From contig NZ_AP025471.1 in the NCBI RefSeq assembly GCF_024347375.1, positions 1,426,001-1,490,000 on the forward strand: DNA of 64,000 nt, read 5' to 3'. A program made the position numbers and the translations under genes. Below, piece by piece: positions 8,644 to 17,662 of the stretch (the stretch's first letter is position 1; every line of letters begins with the position of its first letter). The notes under the pieces were generated by a model. The model did no database searches. It saw only the letters and a list, made by a program, of their open reading frames with translations, and was not told where the DNA came from. The stretch is from Vibrio coralliirubri. GTDB lineage: Bacteria; Pseudomonadota; Gammaproteobacteria; Enterobacterales; Vibrionaceae.

Positions 8644-9930
8644 ATGAATCATTCTTCTGTTATGAACCGTTCTTCCAATGCAAATAACAAAGCGACGAGG
8701 ATTCTGCTTGCGAGCTGTGGGATCAACCTTTGTATCGGCGTGCTCTATACCTGGAGCGTTTTTAAGAACTCGCTACTAGAACTCGGTTGGAACAACACTC
8801 AAGCCTCGATGCCCTACACCATCACTATAATCACCCTATCATTGGCGCTACTCATTGCTGGTCGTATTCAAGATAAAATCGGCCCACAAAAAGTATTAAT
8901 GGTGGGTTCTTTGATGGCTGGCGCGGGAATGATCTTGGCGAGCCTCTCCCTAACGCCTTGGAACCTTAATGTGAGCTTTGGTCTAGTCACTGGTGCCGGT
9001 ATTGGATTCGCTTATGCTTGTTTGAATCCAACCGCGATGAAGTGGTTTCACTCTTCTCAAAAAGGCATGGTCAATGGGTTACTCGCCACTGCATTCGGGC
9101 TGGCTGCTATTTACTTAGCACCTCTTACTAGCTATCTAATCTCAGAATTCGGTCTAGAGCAAAGCCTTCAAATACTTGGAGCAGGTTTGATTCTTATCGC
9201 CTTTCCACTGGCCTGTTCTATCAAAAATCCGCCAAAGGGCTATGAGCCTAAAGTCAGCTCATCACAGCCTGACGCATTAACGCCTGCATCAACGGTCAGC
9301 CGAAATTACATGTGGAAAGAGATGCTCGCTACCAAACAGTTCTACTTACTGTGGTTTACTTACGCTTTTGGCGCGGCCGCTGGTTTAATGATCATCGCCA
9401 ACATCACTTCAATTGCCGCAGAACAAGCCAACATCTTAGAAGGTGCTTATTTGATCGTGACCTTATCGATATTTAACTCGGCAGGTCGACTGGTATCAGG
9501 ATTATTAAGCGACAAGATTGGCGCATTAAAAACATTAGCTATCGCGCTTGGGTTGCAAACCATCAATATGTTGCTGTTCAGTCAGTTTGTCTCTAGCCCT
9601 ACTCTGATGGTGGGTGCCGCTTTGGCGGGCATTGGGTACGGCACTTTATTAGCTGTATTTCCTTCAATCATGGCGGACTTATACGGCCTGAAGAACTTCG
9701 GCGCCAACTATGGCGTGCTTTATACCGCTTGGGGTATTGGCGGCTTTATCGGCCCTATCTTGGCGGCGATATCGATGGATTGGTATGGCAGTTACTCAAT
9801 CGCTTATTTGATATGTGCGGTCTTGGTAAGCATCGCGACGGTACTGACGTTCCGTGTCAAGCCCATTTCTACAGAACCGTGCAGCGACAATGGGGAAGCC
9901 TCCAATTATCAGTTTGAACGTTCAAGCTAA
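8644..9930 (+). CDS. OFA-type major facilitator transporter (oxalate/formate antiporter family)
   Basis: Twelve-helix MFS carrier of the OxlT/YhjX family, recognised from NLCIGVLYTWSVFKNSL and the following RIQDKIGPQKV loop. Characterised relatives move small carboxylates such as oxalate, formate or pyruvate. The frame opens at ATG 8602, but that lies directly on the preceding terminator's T run; ATG 8644 or 8662 gives the usual family N-terminus, and 8644 is used here. It is separated from the yegTUV-like unit by a terminator, so it is transcribed independently although it lies between that operon and its probable regulator. The substrate is not predictable. Confidence 0.82.
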   Translation: MNHSSVMNRSSNANNKATRILLASCGINLCIGVLYTWSVFKNSLLELGWNNTQASMPYTITIITLSLALLIAGRIQDKIGPQKVLMVGSLMAGAGMILASLSLTPWNLNVSFGLVTGAGIGFAYACLNPTAMKWFHSSQKGMVNGLLATAFGLAAIYLAPLTSYLISEFGLEQSLQILGAGLILIAFPLACSIKNPPKGYEPKVSSSQPDALTPASTVSRNYMWKEMLATKQFYLLWFTYAFGAAAGLMIIANITSIAAEQANILEGAYLIVTLSIFNSAGRLVSGLLSDKIGALKTLAIALGLQTINMLLFSQFVSSPTLMVGAALAGIGYGTLLAVFPSIMADLYGLKNFGANYGVLYTAWGIGGFIGPILAAISMDWYGSYSIAYLICAVLVSIATVLTFRVKPISTEPCSDNGEASNYQFERSS

Positions 9931-10049
9931 CTCAATGACTCTCTGAGTGGTGGAATCTTTGTTTCGCCCTCAGATTTCACATTTCTCTTAAGTGTGGACT
10001 CAGACTTCGGGTATACTTCGGTTAAATATAAAAGCTAAAACAGACCTTT

Positions 10050-10793
10050 ATGAGCGCTTATCAACCACTGCTTACCTTGATTCAAGAGCGAATCGAACAG
10101 AAAGATAAATCACCTTTGTATCTGAAGATTGCCGATTCAGTAAAGCTCGCGACTGAGCAACAAATGTTGAAGGGCGGTGACTTTATCCCAACGGAACGTG
10201 AATTCAGCGACAAGCTTGGTGTATCTCGAATTACGGTCCGCAAAGCATTGGATATTCTAGATAAGGAAGGTGTGATAGTTCGCTCTCGTGGTTTGGGCAC
10301 TATGATCAGCGAGACTGTTGAATACTCAAGTAAAGAAGCGACAGGCTTCTCTCAACAAGTGGTTCTAAAAGGCAAAAAACCCGACACATTATGGATAAAG
10401 AAAGATGTTGTTCCTTGCTCTTCAGAAATCGCCAAGATGCTCAAAATCGCCGAGAACGATCAAGTCTTTCTATTGAAGCGCGTTCGTTACATCGACGAAC
10501 AAGCTGTCTCTATCGAAGAGTCTTACGTCCCTGCTCATTTGATCCATGACCCAGACGAGATTCAATTGTCGCTTTACGACTACTTCCGCAGCCAAGACAT
10601 ATCACCAACCAAAACGCAAAGTCGTGTGTCTGCAAAAATGCCAACTGAAGAGTTCCTAGAAAAACTCAATATCGACGAAACCGTGCCTGTACTGCTTATC
10701 GAACAAACCGCTTACGATAAAAAAGGCGTTCCGATTGAATACAGCATCAACCGCTGTCGTGGTGATATGTATGTGTTCGTGAGCGAAGATTAA
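10050..10793 (+). CDS. yegW: GntR/HutC-family regulator with UTRA domain (YegW-like)
   Basis: DNA-binding regulator of 247 residues. The N-terminal GntR winged HTH spans about residues 20-85 (FIPTEREFSDKLGVSRITV, then RSRGLGTMI), and the C-terminal part is a UTRA effector domain (LKRVRYIDEQAVSIEESYVP). E. coli yegW is the GntR gene beside yegTUV, and the same families are clustered here, so this is the probable regulator of the 5211-8549 operon, acting at the TGGTATT sites. That link is inferred from position and repeat type. It converges on a chemoreceptor gene with a shared terminator between them. Confidence 0.83.
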   Translation: MSAYQPLLTLIQERIEQKDKSPLYLKIADSVKLATEQQMLKGGDFIPTEREFSDKLGVSRITVRKALDILDKEGVIVRSRGLGTMISETVEYSSKEATGFSQQVVLKGKKPDTLWIKKDVVPCSSEIAKMLKIAENDQVFLLKRVRYIDEQAVSIEESYVPAHLIHDPDEIQLSLYDYFRSQDISPTKTQSRVSAKMPTEEFLEKLNIDETVPVLLIEQTAYDKKGVPIEYSINRCRGDMYVFVSED

Positions 10794-10820
10794 ACCTCGT
10801 ATCCAAAATACAGTAGATAC

Positions 10821-10869
10821 AAAAAGCCCGTTACTCCTGCTATTAAAAGTAGAGACTAACGGGCTTTTT
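10821..10869. terminator. Bidirectional terminator between yegW-like gene and chemoreceptor
   Basis: AAAAAGCCCGTTA at 10821-10833 pairs with TAACGGGCTTTTT at 10857-10869. The A and T flanks suit termination in both directions. Confidence 0.85.
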
Positions 10870-10893
10870 ACTTCTTATTGGAGTGCTTGCTAG

Positions 10894-12873
10894 TTAGCTC
10901 TTAAACGTACTCGCAATATCTTTCAATGAAGCTGCTAGCTGAGCTTGTTCTTTGGCTGTTGCAGCTATTTGCGTTGCACCTGTCGTAGATTCTGTCGACT
11001 TCTGCTCTACTGCCATCACGTTTTGAGCGATGTCTTGAGTCACTACCGCTTGCTCTTCGGTAGCGGTTGCGATCTGCTCTGTCATGCTAAAGATCTCGCT
11101 TACCGATGCTGAGATTCCTTGTAAAGTGTGCTCCACCTCTTTTGAATCTTCAACCGCTCTTGACGACATCTTCTTGCTGTTATCAATCACATTGAACGCG
11201 GTTTGCACGTCTGATTGTAGAGAGCTAATGAAGCCTTCGATTTCCAAAGTAGACTCTTGAGTGCGCTGCGCCAAAGTACGAACCTCATCAGCTACGACGG
11301 CAAAGCCACGACCTTGCTCACCCGCGCGAGCCGCTTCGATCGCTGCGTTCAGCGCGAGTAAGTTGGTTTGGTCAGCAACCGATTTAATCACATCAATCAC
11401 GCTGTTAATGTTATTGCTACTTTCGTGTAGATGAGTGATTTTTTCAGCGAGGCCGTTAATCTCAGAGGCCAAGGTTTCGATCGATTGGTAAGAGTGTTGA
11501 ACCGTGCTCAAGCCTGCTTGTGATTGTTCATCAGCCAATTTAGCTGAACTTGCAGTTTGCTGTGTTTTAGCCGCGACTTCGTTCACCGTTGCCGATAGCT
11601 CCTCTGTGGCTGTCGCGATCAAACCGATTTGATCTTGCTGCTCAACTAAGGTTCTAGAGTTGTATTGACAAGTTTGCGCTGTCTCTTCGGCTGCCGAAGC
11701 GAGTGTAAGACTAGACTGAGACAGGCTATCGATCACTTCAGAGAACTTCTCTAATGTTTCGTTAAGCGATGAAGAGATCTGGCCGAGTTCACTGTTGCCT
11801 TCATATTTCGCTCGCACCGTCAGGTCATTATCATCTCGAACTCTTGAAAGCACTAAGGTCAGATCTTTCACTCGTGTCGTTAGGTCTGTAATTGCTTTGA
11901 AGCTAACAAACGTCGCGAACAGAGTGATCACAACAAACATCGCGATACTGCCCATCATCGCTGATTGAGCTTGCTGAGTTTTCTGATCAGTCAATGCAAT
12001 AAGAGAGTCTGCCAGTTGGTTCTCTGTCTTTTTCAGCTGAACAATGCGCGCCGTTGATTGTGCGAACCAGTACACAGGGTCTACATCAAAACCGCTCATT
12101 TTCGATTCAGCTAATTCTCTAAGTTTTTCAACTTCCGCCACAGACTTGTCATTCAGTTGCTGTTCAAAGAAGCGAACGTTATCAGGATTACCCAACACCT
12201 CAAAGTTAGAGAAATAAGTATTTTGCTGTGTCACCAAAGAGATGAATCTAACCAACATGCCTGGGCCAAATTCATTTTTAGAAAAGGTGTTGTTGAGAAC
12301 CGCGCGCTCAATACCAGCGCGCTCTTTACCTTGTAAAAAGTTATAGTAAGCAATGGTTTCTTTAGTGATGGTGGCATCAGAACTCAGCTCTGCAATTAAG
12401 GCAGAAACACTGAGTAACTTGGCATTGAGTTTGGTGTAGTAACCCAACGCTTCAGAAAGGGGAATCGATTGAGAATCGACTCGATTACGAATAGAAGTAA
12501 TTTGATTTAGGCTTTGGCTTATTTCAGTGTTCAGGCGAGTGATTTGCGGTAAATCGATTCCAGCAGATTGCCAGTATTCTGTTTTCAGAGTACGTCTATT
12601 ATCTGCACTGGTTCTTTGTGCTCGCAGCTCACTGACAAACTTAGTGCCCTGTGAGCCGATAAATCCAGCCGTCATTCCACGCTCTTTTTGTAACTCATGC
12701 ACAAGTTCACTGTACACAACCGACAAACGGGTAAGTTGGTTTAATGAAGACAATTCACTGGTGGTTTCTACGCCTTTTGAAATCGCAGAAACGCTAAGCC
12801 ATAGAAATCCCAAGATCGGTAAAATAAGCAAAGCGATAATTTTTTGCTTAAAAGACATATCGGTTAATTTCAT
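10894..12873 (-). CDS. Methyl-accepting chemotaxis protein with NIT-type sensor
   Basis: Transmembrane chemoreceptor of about 659 residues. An N-terminal membrane helix is followed by a periplasmic domain of roughly 270 residues that carries the NIT (nitrate/nitrite-sensing-like) motif [13 protein letters not shown]. Then come a second helix, a HAMP linker, and the conserved signalling hairpin ([20 protein letters not shown], then [11 protein letters not shown]), which couples to CheA/CheW. The frame opens at 12912, but ATG 12873 has AGGGA seven bases upstream and yields a short N-terminus before the helix, so I use it. The NIT domain suggests a small oxyanion or redox ligand, but ligand specificity is not readable. 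Confidence 0.9.
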   Translation of the reverse strand: MKLTDMSFKQKIIALLILPILGFLWLSVSAISKGVETTSELSSLNQLTRLSVVYSELVHELQKERGMTAGFIGSQGTKFVSELRAQRTSADNRRTLKTEYWQSAGIDLPQITRLNTEISQSLNQITSIRNRVDSQSIPLSEALGYYTKLNAKLLSVSALIAELSSDATITKETIAYYNFLQGKERAGIERAVLNNTFSKNEFGPGMLVRFISLVTQQNTYFSNFEVLGNPDNVRFFEQQLNDKSVAEVEKLRELAESKMSGFDVDPVYWFAQSTARIVQLKKTENQLADSLIALTDQKTQQAQSAMMGSIAMFVVITLFATFVSFKAITDLTTRVKDLTLVLSRVRDDNDLTVRAKYEGNSELGQISSSLNETLEKFSEVIDSLSQSSLTLASAAEETAQTCQYNSRTLVEQQDQIGLIATATEELSATVNEVAAKTQQTASSAKLADEQSQAGLSTVQHSYQSIETLASEINGLAEKITHLHESSNNINSVIDVIKSVADQTNLLALNAAIEAARAGEQGRGFAVVADEVRTLAQRTQESTLEIEGFISSLQSDVQTAFNVIDNSKKMSSRAVEDSKEVEHTLQGISASVSEIFSMTEQIATATEEQAVVTQDIAQNVMAVEQKSTESTTGATQIAATAKEQAQLAASLKDIASTFKS

Positions 12874-12912
12874 TATCATTTCCCTAGCAGCTAACAAATA
12901 TTTCTCGGTCAT

Positions 12913-13344
12913 CTAGCTCAGTACGTTTCCAGACGGATGTACATTTACTGTGACCGTATAATTATTCAACTTAATTAATATAGTTCAATTACCATGCCAC
13001 ACAGATCGGCGTGCGCTGAAAGTAACATTTAACCTTACAAAATACATTGATTTACCGATAAAACTGTTAGCTAAGCGACCTAACGATACCAAAAACACGT
13101 GCAACAACATTTTATTGGCGTAAGTGACTGAAAGTTGACACATTTTAACTACCCAAAAGGGGTAGGGCTGCACCATTTATGTGCTAAGAGAGTGCTCTCG
13201 ATCCATTCCGTGTCGACTAACGATTTCACCCTAAAAAGCGATTCATCATTAACTCACTATTCAGCGTTAACTAGATATGTATAATGCCGTGCTTGTTAAA
13301 TTGAGGCTCGCAATTACATGCGACAGTAGCTGAAAGGAATTTTT
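12913..13344. other. Intergenic region between chemoreceptor and zinc-ribbon gene
   Basis: About 430 bases holding the divergent promoters of the chemoreceptor and the zinc-ribbon protein. Small ORFs on the minus strand lack ribosome-binding sites and resemble nothing. No clear repeat or RNA gene was recognised. Confidence 0.4.
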
Positions 13345-13518
13345 ATGGATTGTCCCGCTTGCGAAGAACATATCGGTTGGGAATGGGTAGAAGAAGCGGC
13401 CATTGAGCCCAATGAGGAATTCGATTGTCCAGAGTGCGAAGCAACATTGATGTACACCATCGATGAAGGCACCTACTACGGCGCTCAGCACAAGACCATA
13501 GAAGTGATTGATGATTAA
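13345..13518 (+). CDS. 57-residue zinc-ribbon protein
   Basis: Very small protein starting MDCPACEEHIGWEWVEE, with two CxxC knuckles: CPAC at residues 3-6 and CPEC at about 28-31. It is highly acidic and ends EVIDD. The start has AAAGGA seven bases upstream. Four cysteines in two CxxC pairs indicate a bound zinc and a rubredoxin-like zinc-ribbon fold. Nothing else in the sequence points to a partner or function, and I do not recognise a named family. It stands alone between a chemoreceptor and a TetR regulator. Confidence 0.75.
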   Translation: MDCPACEEHIGWEWVEEAAIEPNEEFDCPECEATLMYTIDEGTYYGAQHKTIEVIDD

Positions 13519-13624
13519 GATGATTTCCTGATGATCGGGATGTTTTATTCACTCTTTGATGTTCTAAGCCTGTGCAAAGCAGCCAAACACACCTTTACTA
13601 GAACGGGCGTTCAGCATAAAATAT

Positions 13625-13638
13625 TGAACATATGTTCA
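13625..13638. promoter_or_regulatory. 14-bp perfect palindrome, likely TetR operator
   Basis: TGAACATATGTTCA is perfectly self-complementary and lies 20 bases before the ATG of the TetR gene. This is the usual position and form of an autoregulatory TetR operator. Confidence 0.65.
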
Positions 13639-13657
13639 GATTAATAAAGTAGATGTT

Positions 13658-14242
13658 ATGGCTAAGACCGCTAAGTTCGATAGACAAGACGTAGTAGATA
13701 AAGCAACGAACCTGTATTGGGAAAAGGGCTTTCATGCGACTTCTATGCGCAACCTGCAAGACGTGATTGATATGCGTCCGGGCAGCATCTACGCGACGTT
13801 CGGCAGCAAAGAAGGTTTGTTTAAAGAGACGCTCGCTCGCTATACCGAACTTGGCATCCTCAACCTGAACCGCTTCCGCAGTGAAACCGAATCGCCTATC
13901 AAAGCGCTGGAAAACTTCGTAAAACGTGCGGTTGTCGAATCGAAACAGAGCGCACCAAACGGCATGTGTATGTTGGCTAAAACGGTCGCAGAGCTAACTG
14001 ATGAACACGCAGAATTGTTAGCAGAAGCGAAGAAGTCACTTAAGATAATGGAAGGTGAGTTCGCCAAGCTGATTGCAGAATCACAAGAATTGGGTGAGAT
14101 AAGCAAAGAGCGCGAACCAACTCAACTTGCTCGTCATGTTCAGGTTCAAATCGCAGGCCTGCGTACCTACGCGAAAACCTGTGACGATATCGATTTACTC
14201 AACTCAATGGTTGAAGATGTATTTAAGTACCACCCTTTTTAA
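13658..14242 (+). CDS. TetR/AcrR-family transcriptional regulator
   Basis: Repressor-type protein of 194 residues. The N-terminal TetR HTH is clear: ATNLYWEKGFHATSMRNLQ, then RPGSIYATFGSKEGLF (about residues 17-55). The C-terminal half is the all-helical ligand and dimer domain. The wording of the HTH is closest to TetR proteins that control reductases or efflux in response to electrophiles, but no target gene lies beside it: it is followed by a terminator and then a convergent PTS gene. A perfect palindrome just upstream suggests autoregulation. Confidence 0.87.
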   Translation: MAKTAKFDRQDVVDKATNLYWEKGFHATSMRNLQDVIDMRPGSIYATFGSKEGLFKETLARYTELGILNLNRFRSETESPIKALENFVKRAVVESKQSAPNGMCMLAKTVAELTDEHAELLAEAKKSLKIMEGEFAKLIAESQELGEISKEREPTQLARHVQVQIAGLRTYAKTCDDIDLLNSMVEDVFKYHPF

Positions 14243-14272
14243 GGGCTGAACTTATACATTAGAAAACGATAC

Positions 14273-14318
14273 AAAAAGACTCCACTTTCACCTTAACCGG
14301 CCTGAGCGGAGTCTTTTT
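14273..14318. terminator. Bidirectional terminator between tetR-type gene and PTS gene
   Basis: AAAAAGACTCC at 14273-14283 pairs with GGAGTCTTTTT at 14308-14318. Confidence 0.82.
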
Positions 14319-14367
14319 AGTTTTGATCTAGTTAACTTTATAGATGATAAGCTTTGCGGCTTAAGGA

Positions 14368-16233
14368 TTACACCTTTCTCATGATCAACGCCTGAGCATT
14401 AAGCATCGCTTCCTTAGTACTGACATCTAACGTTTTCACGTTCGCAAAGCGTTCTACTTCTTTAATCGCCACATCGTGAGCAAAGATCACCAACCTCGCC
14501 CTTTCAATGTCTTTTTGTGTGATGCGATTACCTATCCCGTTGGCACCTTGTGTTTCGACTTTAATCCGAACCCCGAGATGATGCGCTGCCTTTTCTAAAG
14601 ACTTAGCAGCCAAGAAAGTATGGGCAACTCCTGACGGACAAGAAGTAATCGCCAATACATCCGCTTGCCCCTCTTCGGTTACAGAACCACCGGTAAACTG
14701 ATTAGAATTCACTTCGCCTTCGACCACGTTCTTCTTCAGAAGAATCACGATAATAGCTGTCGTTAGAGCACCTACTAGTGTGCCAACGATATAGCCAATC
14801 TTGCCATCCACCACTGGCAGCACAATCCAGCCGCCCCATGGTGCATGGTTCACTACATGGAACATAAAGCCAACCACGTTACCGACAATGCCACCAGCAA
14901 CAACCGCAGGCAGAACCCGCGCAGGATCGGCGGCTGCAAATGGGATCGCGCCTTCACTAATGCCAATCATGCCCATGATGCCCGCCGCTTTACCTGCTTC
15001 ACGTTCGTCTCTTTTGAATTTCTTTGGTGATAAGAAAGTCGCCAGTGCCATGCCTAGTGGTGGTGTACAAATCGCAATACCAACACCGCCCATCAACCAT
15101 GGTTGAGTATTCACCTGAGTTTGGGCAAACAGCGTTGCTACTTTATTGATTGGGCCGCCCATATCAAAGGCCGTCATTGCACCTAAAATACTGCCCAATA
15201 CCACTTTTCCTGAGCCTGCCATGCCAGTCAGCATTTGGTTCATCTCTAGCATCACTTGAGCTATCGGTGAGCCAATCACCCACATCACCGCACCACAAGT
15301 GACAAAGGTGCCGACTAGTGGATAGATGAAGATCGAGCTCAGCGAGATCATGCTGTCTGGCAGTTTGATCTTCTTGAGTAGATTAACCACAAAGCCCGCG
15401 AAGAAGCCGACCACTATCGCGCCGAGGAAGCCGGTATTGTATTGATTGACCGCGACCCAAGAGCCAATCATTCCGGGTGCTAAACCCGGTTTGTCGGCCA
15501 TTGAGTAGGCGATGTAGCCACCGAGCACCGCTGTAAAGAGAGTTAAGCCTGCGATGCCCATCTGTGCGATGTCAGCCAGAACACCGCTTTCAGGTACTGC
15601 GCCATGACCCGACATCATCACCGACAAAGACAAAAGCACACCACCTGCAACCACGAAAGGAATCATGTGTGAGGTGCCGTATAATAAGTGTTCTTTGAGG
15701 CGATTAAGAGATTGTGCCCAAGGGCTTAGTGGTTCGACATACACTTCATGATGGCTAGAGGCGTAGCTATCGAACGATTCTGAATTGGCTTCAAGAAACA
15801 GCTCTTGAGCTTCCTCGACAGATTCCACCGCCTTTAATTTTGTAACAAAGCCATCTTCGATAAGTCTGGTCGAAATCTGAGCTAGTACTTCGATATGGTG
15901 GTCGTCGTTGTTGTCTGGTGAAGCGAGCATAAAGAACACATCCGACAGCTCGCCGCCGTCTGCGCCATAATCGATGCCAGAACGGCTGATACCTACCGCC
16001 ACAGCAGGTTTAGCTACGGCAGTACTTTTCGCGTGTGGAATCGCAATGCCATCGTCAAAGCCTGTATTACCGATGGCTTCACGCTTCCAGATGTCATCAA
16101 GGAATTCACGTTTATTGGAGAGCTTACCGGCACGGTCGAGCAGTTCAACAAGCTCTTCAAATACCGCCTGTTTTGAGTCTGCTTGTAAATCTAAGCAGAT
16201 GATCTCGGGCTCGATAATGTTGGTGATATCCAT
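14368..16233 (-). CDS. PTS fructose-family transporter, fused EIIA-EIIC-EIIB
   Basis: Phosphotransferase-system permease of 621 residues that takes up and phosphorylates a sugar. EIIA occupies about residues 1-150, with the active-site histidine in GIAIPHAKS. A membrane EIIC with GxxAFDMGGPINKVA follows, and a C-terminal EIIB has its phosphocysteine in SCPSGVAHTFLAAK (near residue 530). The A-C-B order differs from the A-B-C order of the second fused permease at 18881. The split EIIA and EIIC-EIIB pair at 30915-32781 has the same order and very similar sequence, so the two are close paralogues. The sugar is probably a hexose of the fructose/mannose class. A 328-base divergent promoter region separates it from the EIIB gene. 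Confidence 0.88.
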   Translation of the reverse strand: MDITNIIEPEIICLDLQADSKQAVFEELVELLDRAGKLSNKREFLDDIWKREAIGNTGFDDGIAIPHAKSTAVAKPAVAVGISRSGIDYGADGGELSDVFFMLASPDNNDDHHIEVLAQISTRLIEDGFVTKLKAVESVEEAQELFLEANSESFDSYASSHHEVYVEPLSPWAQSLNRLKEHLLYGTSHMIPFVVAGGVLLSLSVMMSGHGAVPESGVLADIAQMGIAGLTLFTAVLGGYIAYSMADKPGLAPGMIGSWVAVNQYNTGFLGAIVVGFFAGFVVNLLKKIKLPDSMISLSSIFIYPLVGTFVTCGAVMWVIGSPIAQVMLEMNQMLTGMAGSGKVVLGSILGAMTAFDMGGPINKVATLFAQTQVNTQPWLMGGVGIAICTPPLGMALATFLSPKKFKRDEREAGKAAGIMGMIGISEGAIPFAAADPARVLPAVVAGGIVGNVVGFMFHVVNHAPWGGWIVLPVVDGKIGYIVGTLVGALTTAIIVILLKKNVVEGEVNSNQFTGGSVTEEGQADVLAITSCPSGVAHTFLAAKSLEKAAHHLGVRIKVETQGANGIGNRITQKDIERARLVIFAHDVAIKEVERFANVKTLDVSTKEAMLNAQALIMRKV

Positions 16234-16561
16234 ATGCAGCTCTGCCTCGCCTGATTTCAGACTGAAGTAATTACGTAAGTGATAAGGTTAATAAGATGAA
16301 AAGATTAACGGTGTGAAGGCACTCAATATATAGGACGAAAGGTGCATTAACTGGATTATTGTAACCAAGAACTCAGAGTGTGACTTTCACCTTGGAATAA
16401 AAAACGCCAATCCATAAAATCCACAGAACCTATAACAATATCATCCCTCCGTCATGCGAGCTTTCCCTACTGGATTTCCCTTGCAAGATAGCTTTTGCAA
16501 AGTAGCTTCTGAAAGGTAGCTTATGTAACGTAACAGGGACGAGATTAAGCCGAGAATAATA
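16234..16561. promoter_or_regulatory. Divergent promoter region with three 14-bp direct repeats
   Basis: Region between two PTS transcription units. At about 16486-16527 the unit GTAGCTTxTGxAA occurs three times in tandem, with TAGCTT starting at 16490, 16504 and 16518 (a 14-base period). A fourth, looser GAGCTTTC lies near 16460. The repeats sit just upstream of the EIIB gene. No hairpin with a T run was seen. Confidence 0.5.
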
Positions 16562-16864
16562 ATGAGAATTGTAGCGGTAACTGCGTGCCCTACAGGCATT
16601 GCGCATACTTATATGGCAGCTGATGCTCTAAATAAAACAGCCCCTAAGTTCAACGTTTCAATCAAGGTTGAGACGCAAGGCGCTATGGGTATTGAAAACT
16701 TACTGACCGCCCAAGATATTACCCTCGCAGACAAAGTGTTGATCGTCTCTGATATCGACATCGAACAACCAAGCCGATTTGACCCAGCTAAAACCGTATT
16801 TGTTCCAATGGAAGAGGTATTGTTGAGTGTCGATAAAGTCTTTATTAAGCATTGTCGAACTTAA
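16562..16864 (+). CDS. Stand-alone PTS fructose-family EIIB
   Basis: Cytoplasmic phosphocarrier of 100 residues. The phosphocysteine lies in TACPTGIAHTYMAADAL (about residues 8-24), followed by the family sequence IKVETQGAMGIEN. It passes phosphate from an EIIA to an EIIC-bound sugar, yet no EIIC is fused or immediately downstream. The next gene, seven bases on, encodes an HPr-like/EIIA protein, so the pair forms a soluble phosphorelay that must serve a permease encoded elsewhere or act in regulation. Confidence 0.88.
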   Translation: MRIVAVTACPTGIAHTYMAADALNKTAPKFNVSIKVETQGAMGIENLLTAQDITLADKVLIVSDIDIEQPSRFDPAKTVFVPMEEVLLSVDKVFIKHCRT

Positions 16865-16871
16865 ACTTTTG

Positions 16872-17645
16872 ATGAACGAATACCAGATCACCTTCTTCGT
16901 TAACGATCCTGCCGCGAGCTCACATGTCGCGCAGCCGCTGACTCGCTTAGCGAAGAAGTTCAAAAGCAACATCCGCATTATCAACATCACTCAAAATCGA
17001 ACCGCTGATCTCTCCAAATCCGTCGCGATGCTGCAAGCCGGTTTACTTCGCGGTGATTTGTGTCAGATAACCGCGGTCGGTATTGATGCTGAGTTGGCCT
17101 GTTTCGTTCTCAAAGACGTCATTGCCGAGCATTACGACATGGTTGGGTCGCAAGTGAACCATGAATTCTCTAGCGATCTAATTCAGCGAATGCCACAGAT
17201 ATGCCCTCCTTGTGACATCAAATGGCATCACGCCAAGGCGCAAACTCAACTGACCAAATTTGAGTGCTTGAAAGGGCTTGCTCACCTTGTTTATCCAGAA
17301 GATCCAGATGAACTGATTCTGGCATTTATTAAGCGAGAGGAACGCTCTTCAACCTGCGTGTCACCGGGTATCGCACTGCCGCATGTGATGTTTGAATCGA
17401 CTCAAGATCTCTCGATTGCGGTTATCGTCAGTGACGACCCGATTGACTGGGCATCACGTATCGGCGAAGTGCATGTAGCCATTGCTCTTGTTCTGCCAAC
17501 CAAACCACAGCGTGAGCACATTGTCGCGGCGACCAACCTAACTAGAAACCTCCTTCACGATCAGGTCAATGAACGTTTGCAAAAGACCCGAAGCAGTGTC
17601 GACCTGCAAGCTCTGTTGATGTACATCTCGTCACGTCTGATTTAA
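16872..17645 (+). CDS. HPr-like domain fused to PTS EIIA
   Basis: Protein of 257 residues. Residues 1-90 resemble HPr in length and pattern (RLAKKFKSNIRI aligned with the first helix and strand), but the HPr active-site motif GLHxRP is absent: the region reads PAASSHVAQP, and my alignment puts a serine where the phosphorylated histidine should be. Residues about 110-257 are EIIA of the fructose/mannitol class with its histidine in GIALPHV. FruB-type proteins have EIIA first and HPr last; here the order is reversed. The frame runs back to GTG 16827, overlapping the EIIB gene, but ATG 16872 follows its stop. No strong ribosome-binding site is seen, so coupling with the EIIB gene is likely. Confidence 0.75.
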   Translation: MNEYQITFFVNDPAASSHVAQPLTRLAKKFKSNIRIINITQNRTADLSKSVAMLQAGLLRGDLCQITAVGIDAELACFVLKDVIAEHYDMVGSQVNHEFSSDLIQRMPQICPPCDIKWHHAKAQTQLTKFECLKGLAHLVYPEDPDELILAFIKREERSSTCVSPGIALPHVMFESTQDLSIAVIVSDDPIDWASRIGEVHVAIALVLPTKPQREHIVAATNLTRNLLHDQVNERLQKTRSSVDLQALLMYISSRLI

Positions 17646-17662
17646 TGACCACCCCGTTAGAC

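Noticed and set aside
14801..15106. Long plus-strand frames inside the PTS EIIC gene
   Set aside because: Shadow frames rich in Pro, Ala and Thr antisense to a well-supported membrane protein.
16486..16527. CRISPR-like repeat
   Set aside because: Only three 14-base units with no unique spacers; it is a short tandem repeat.
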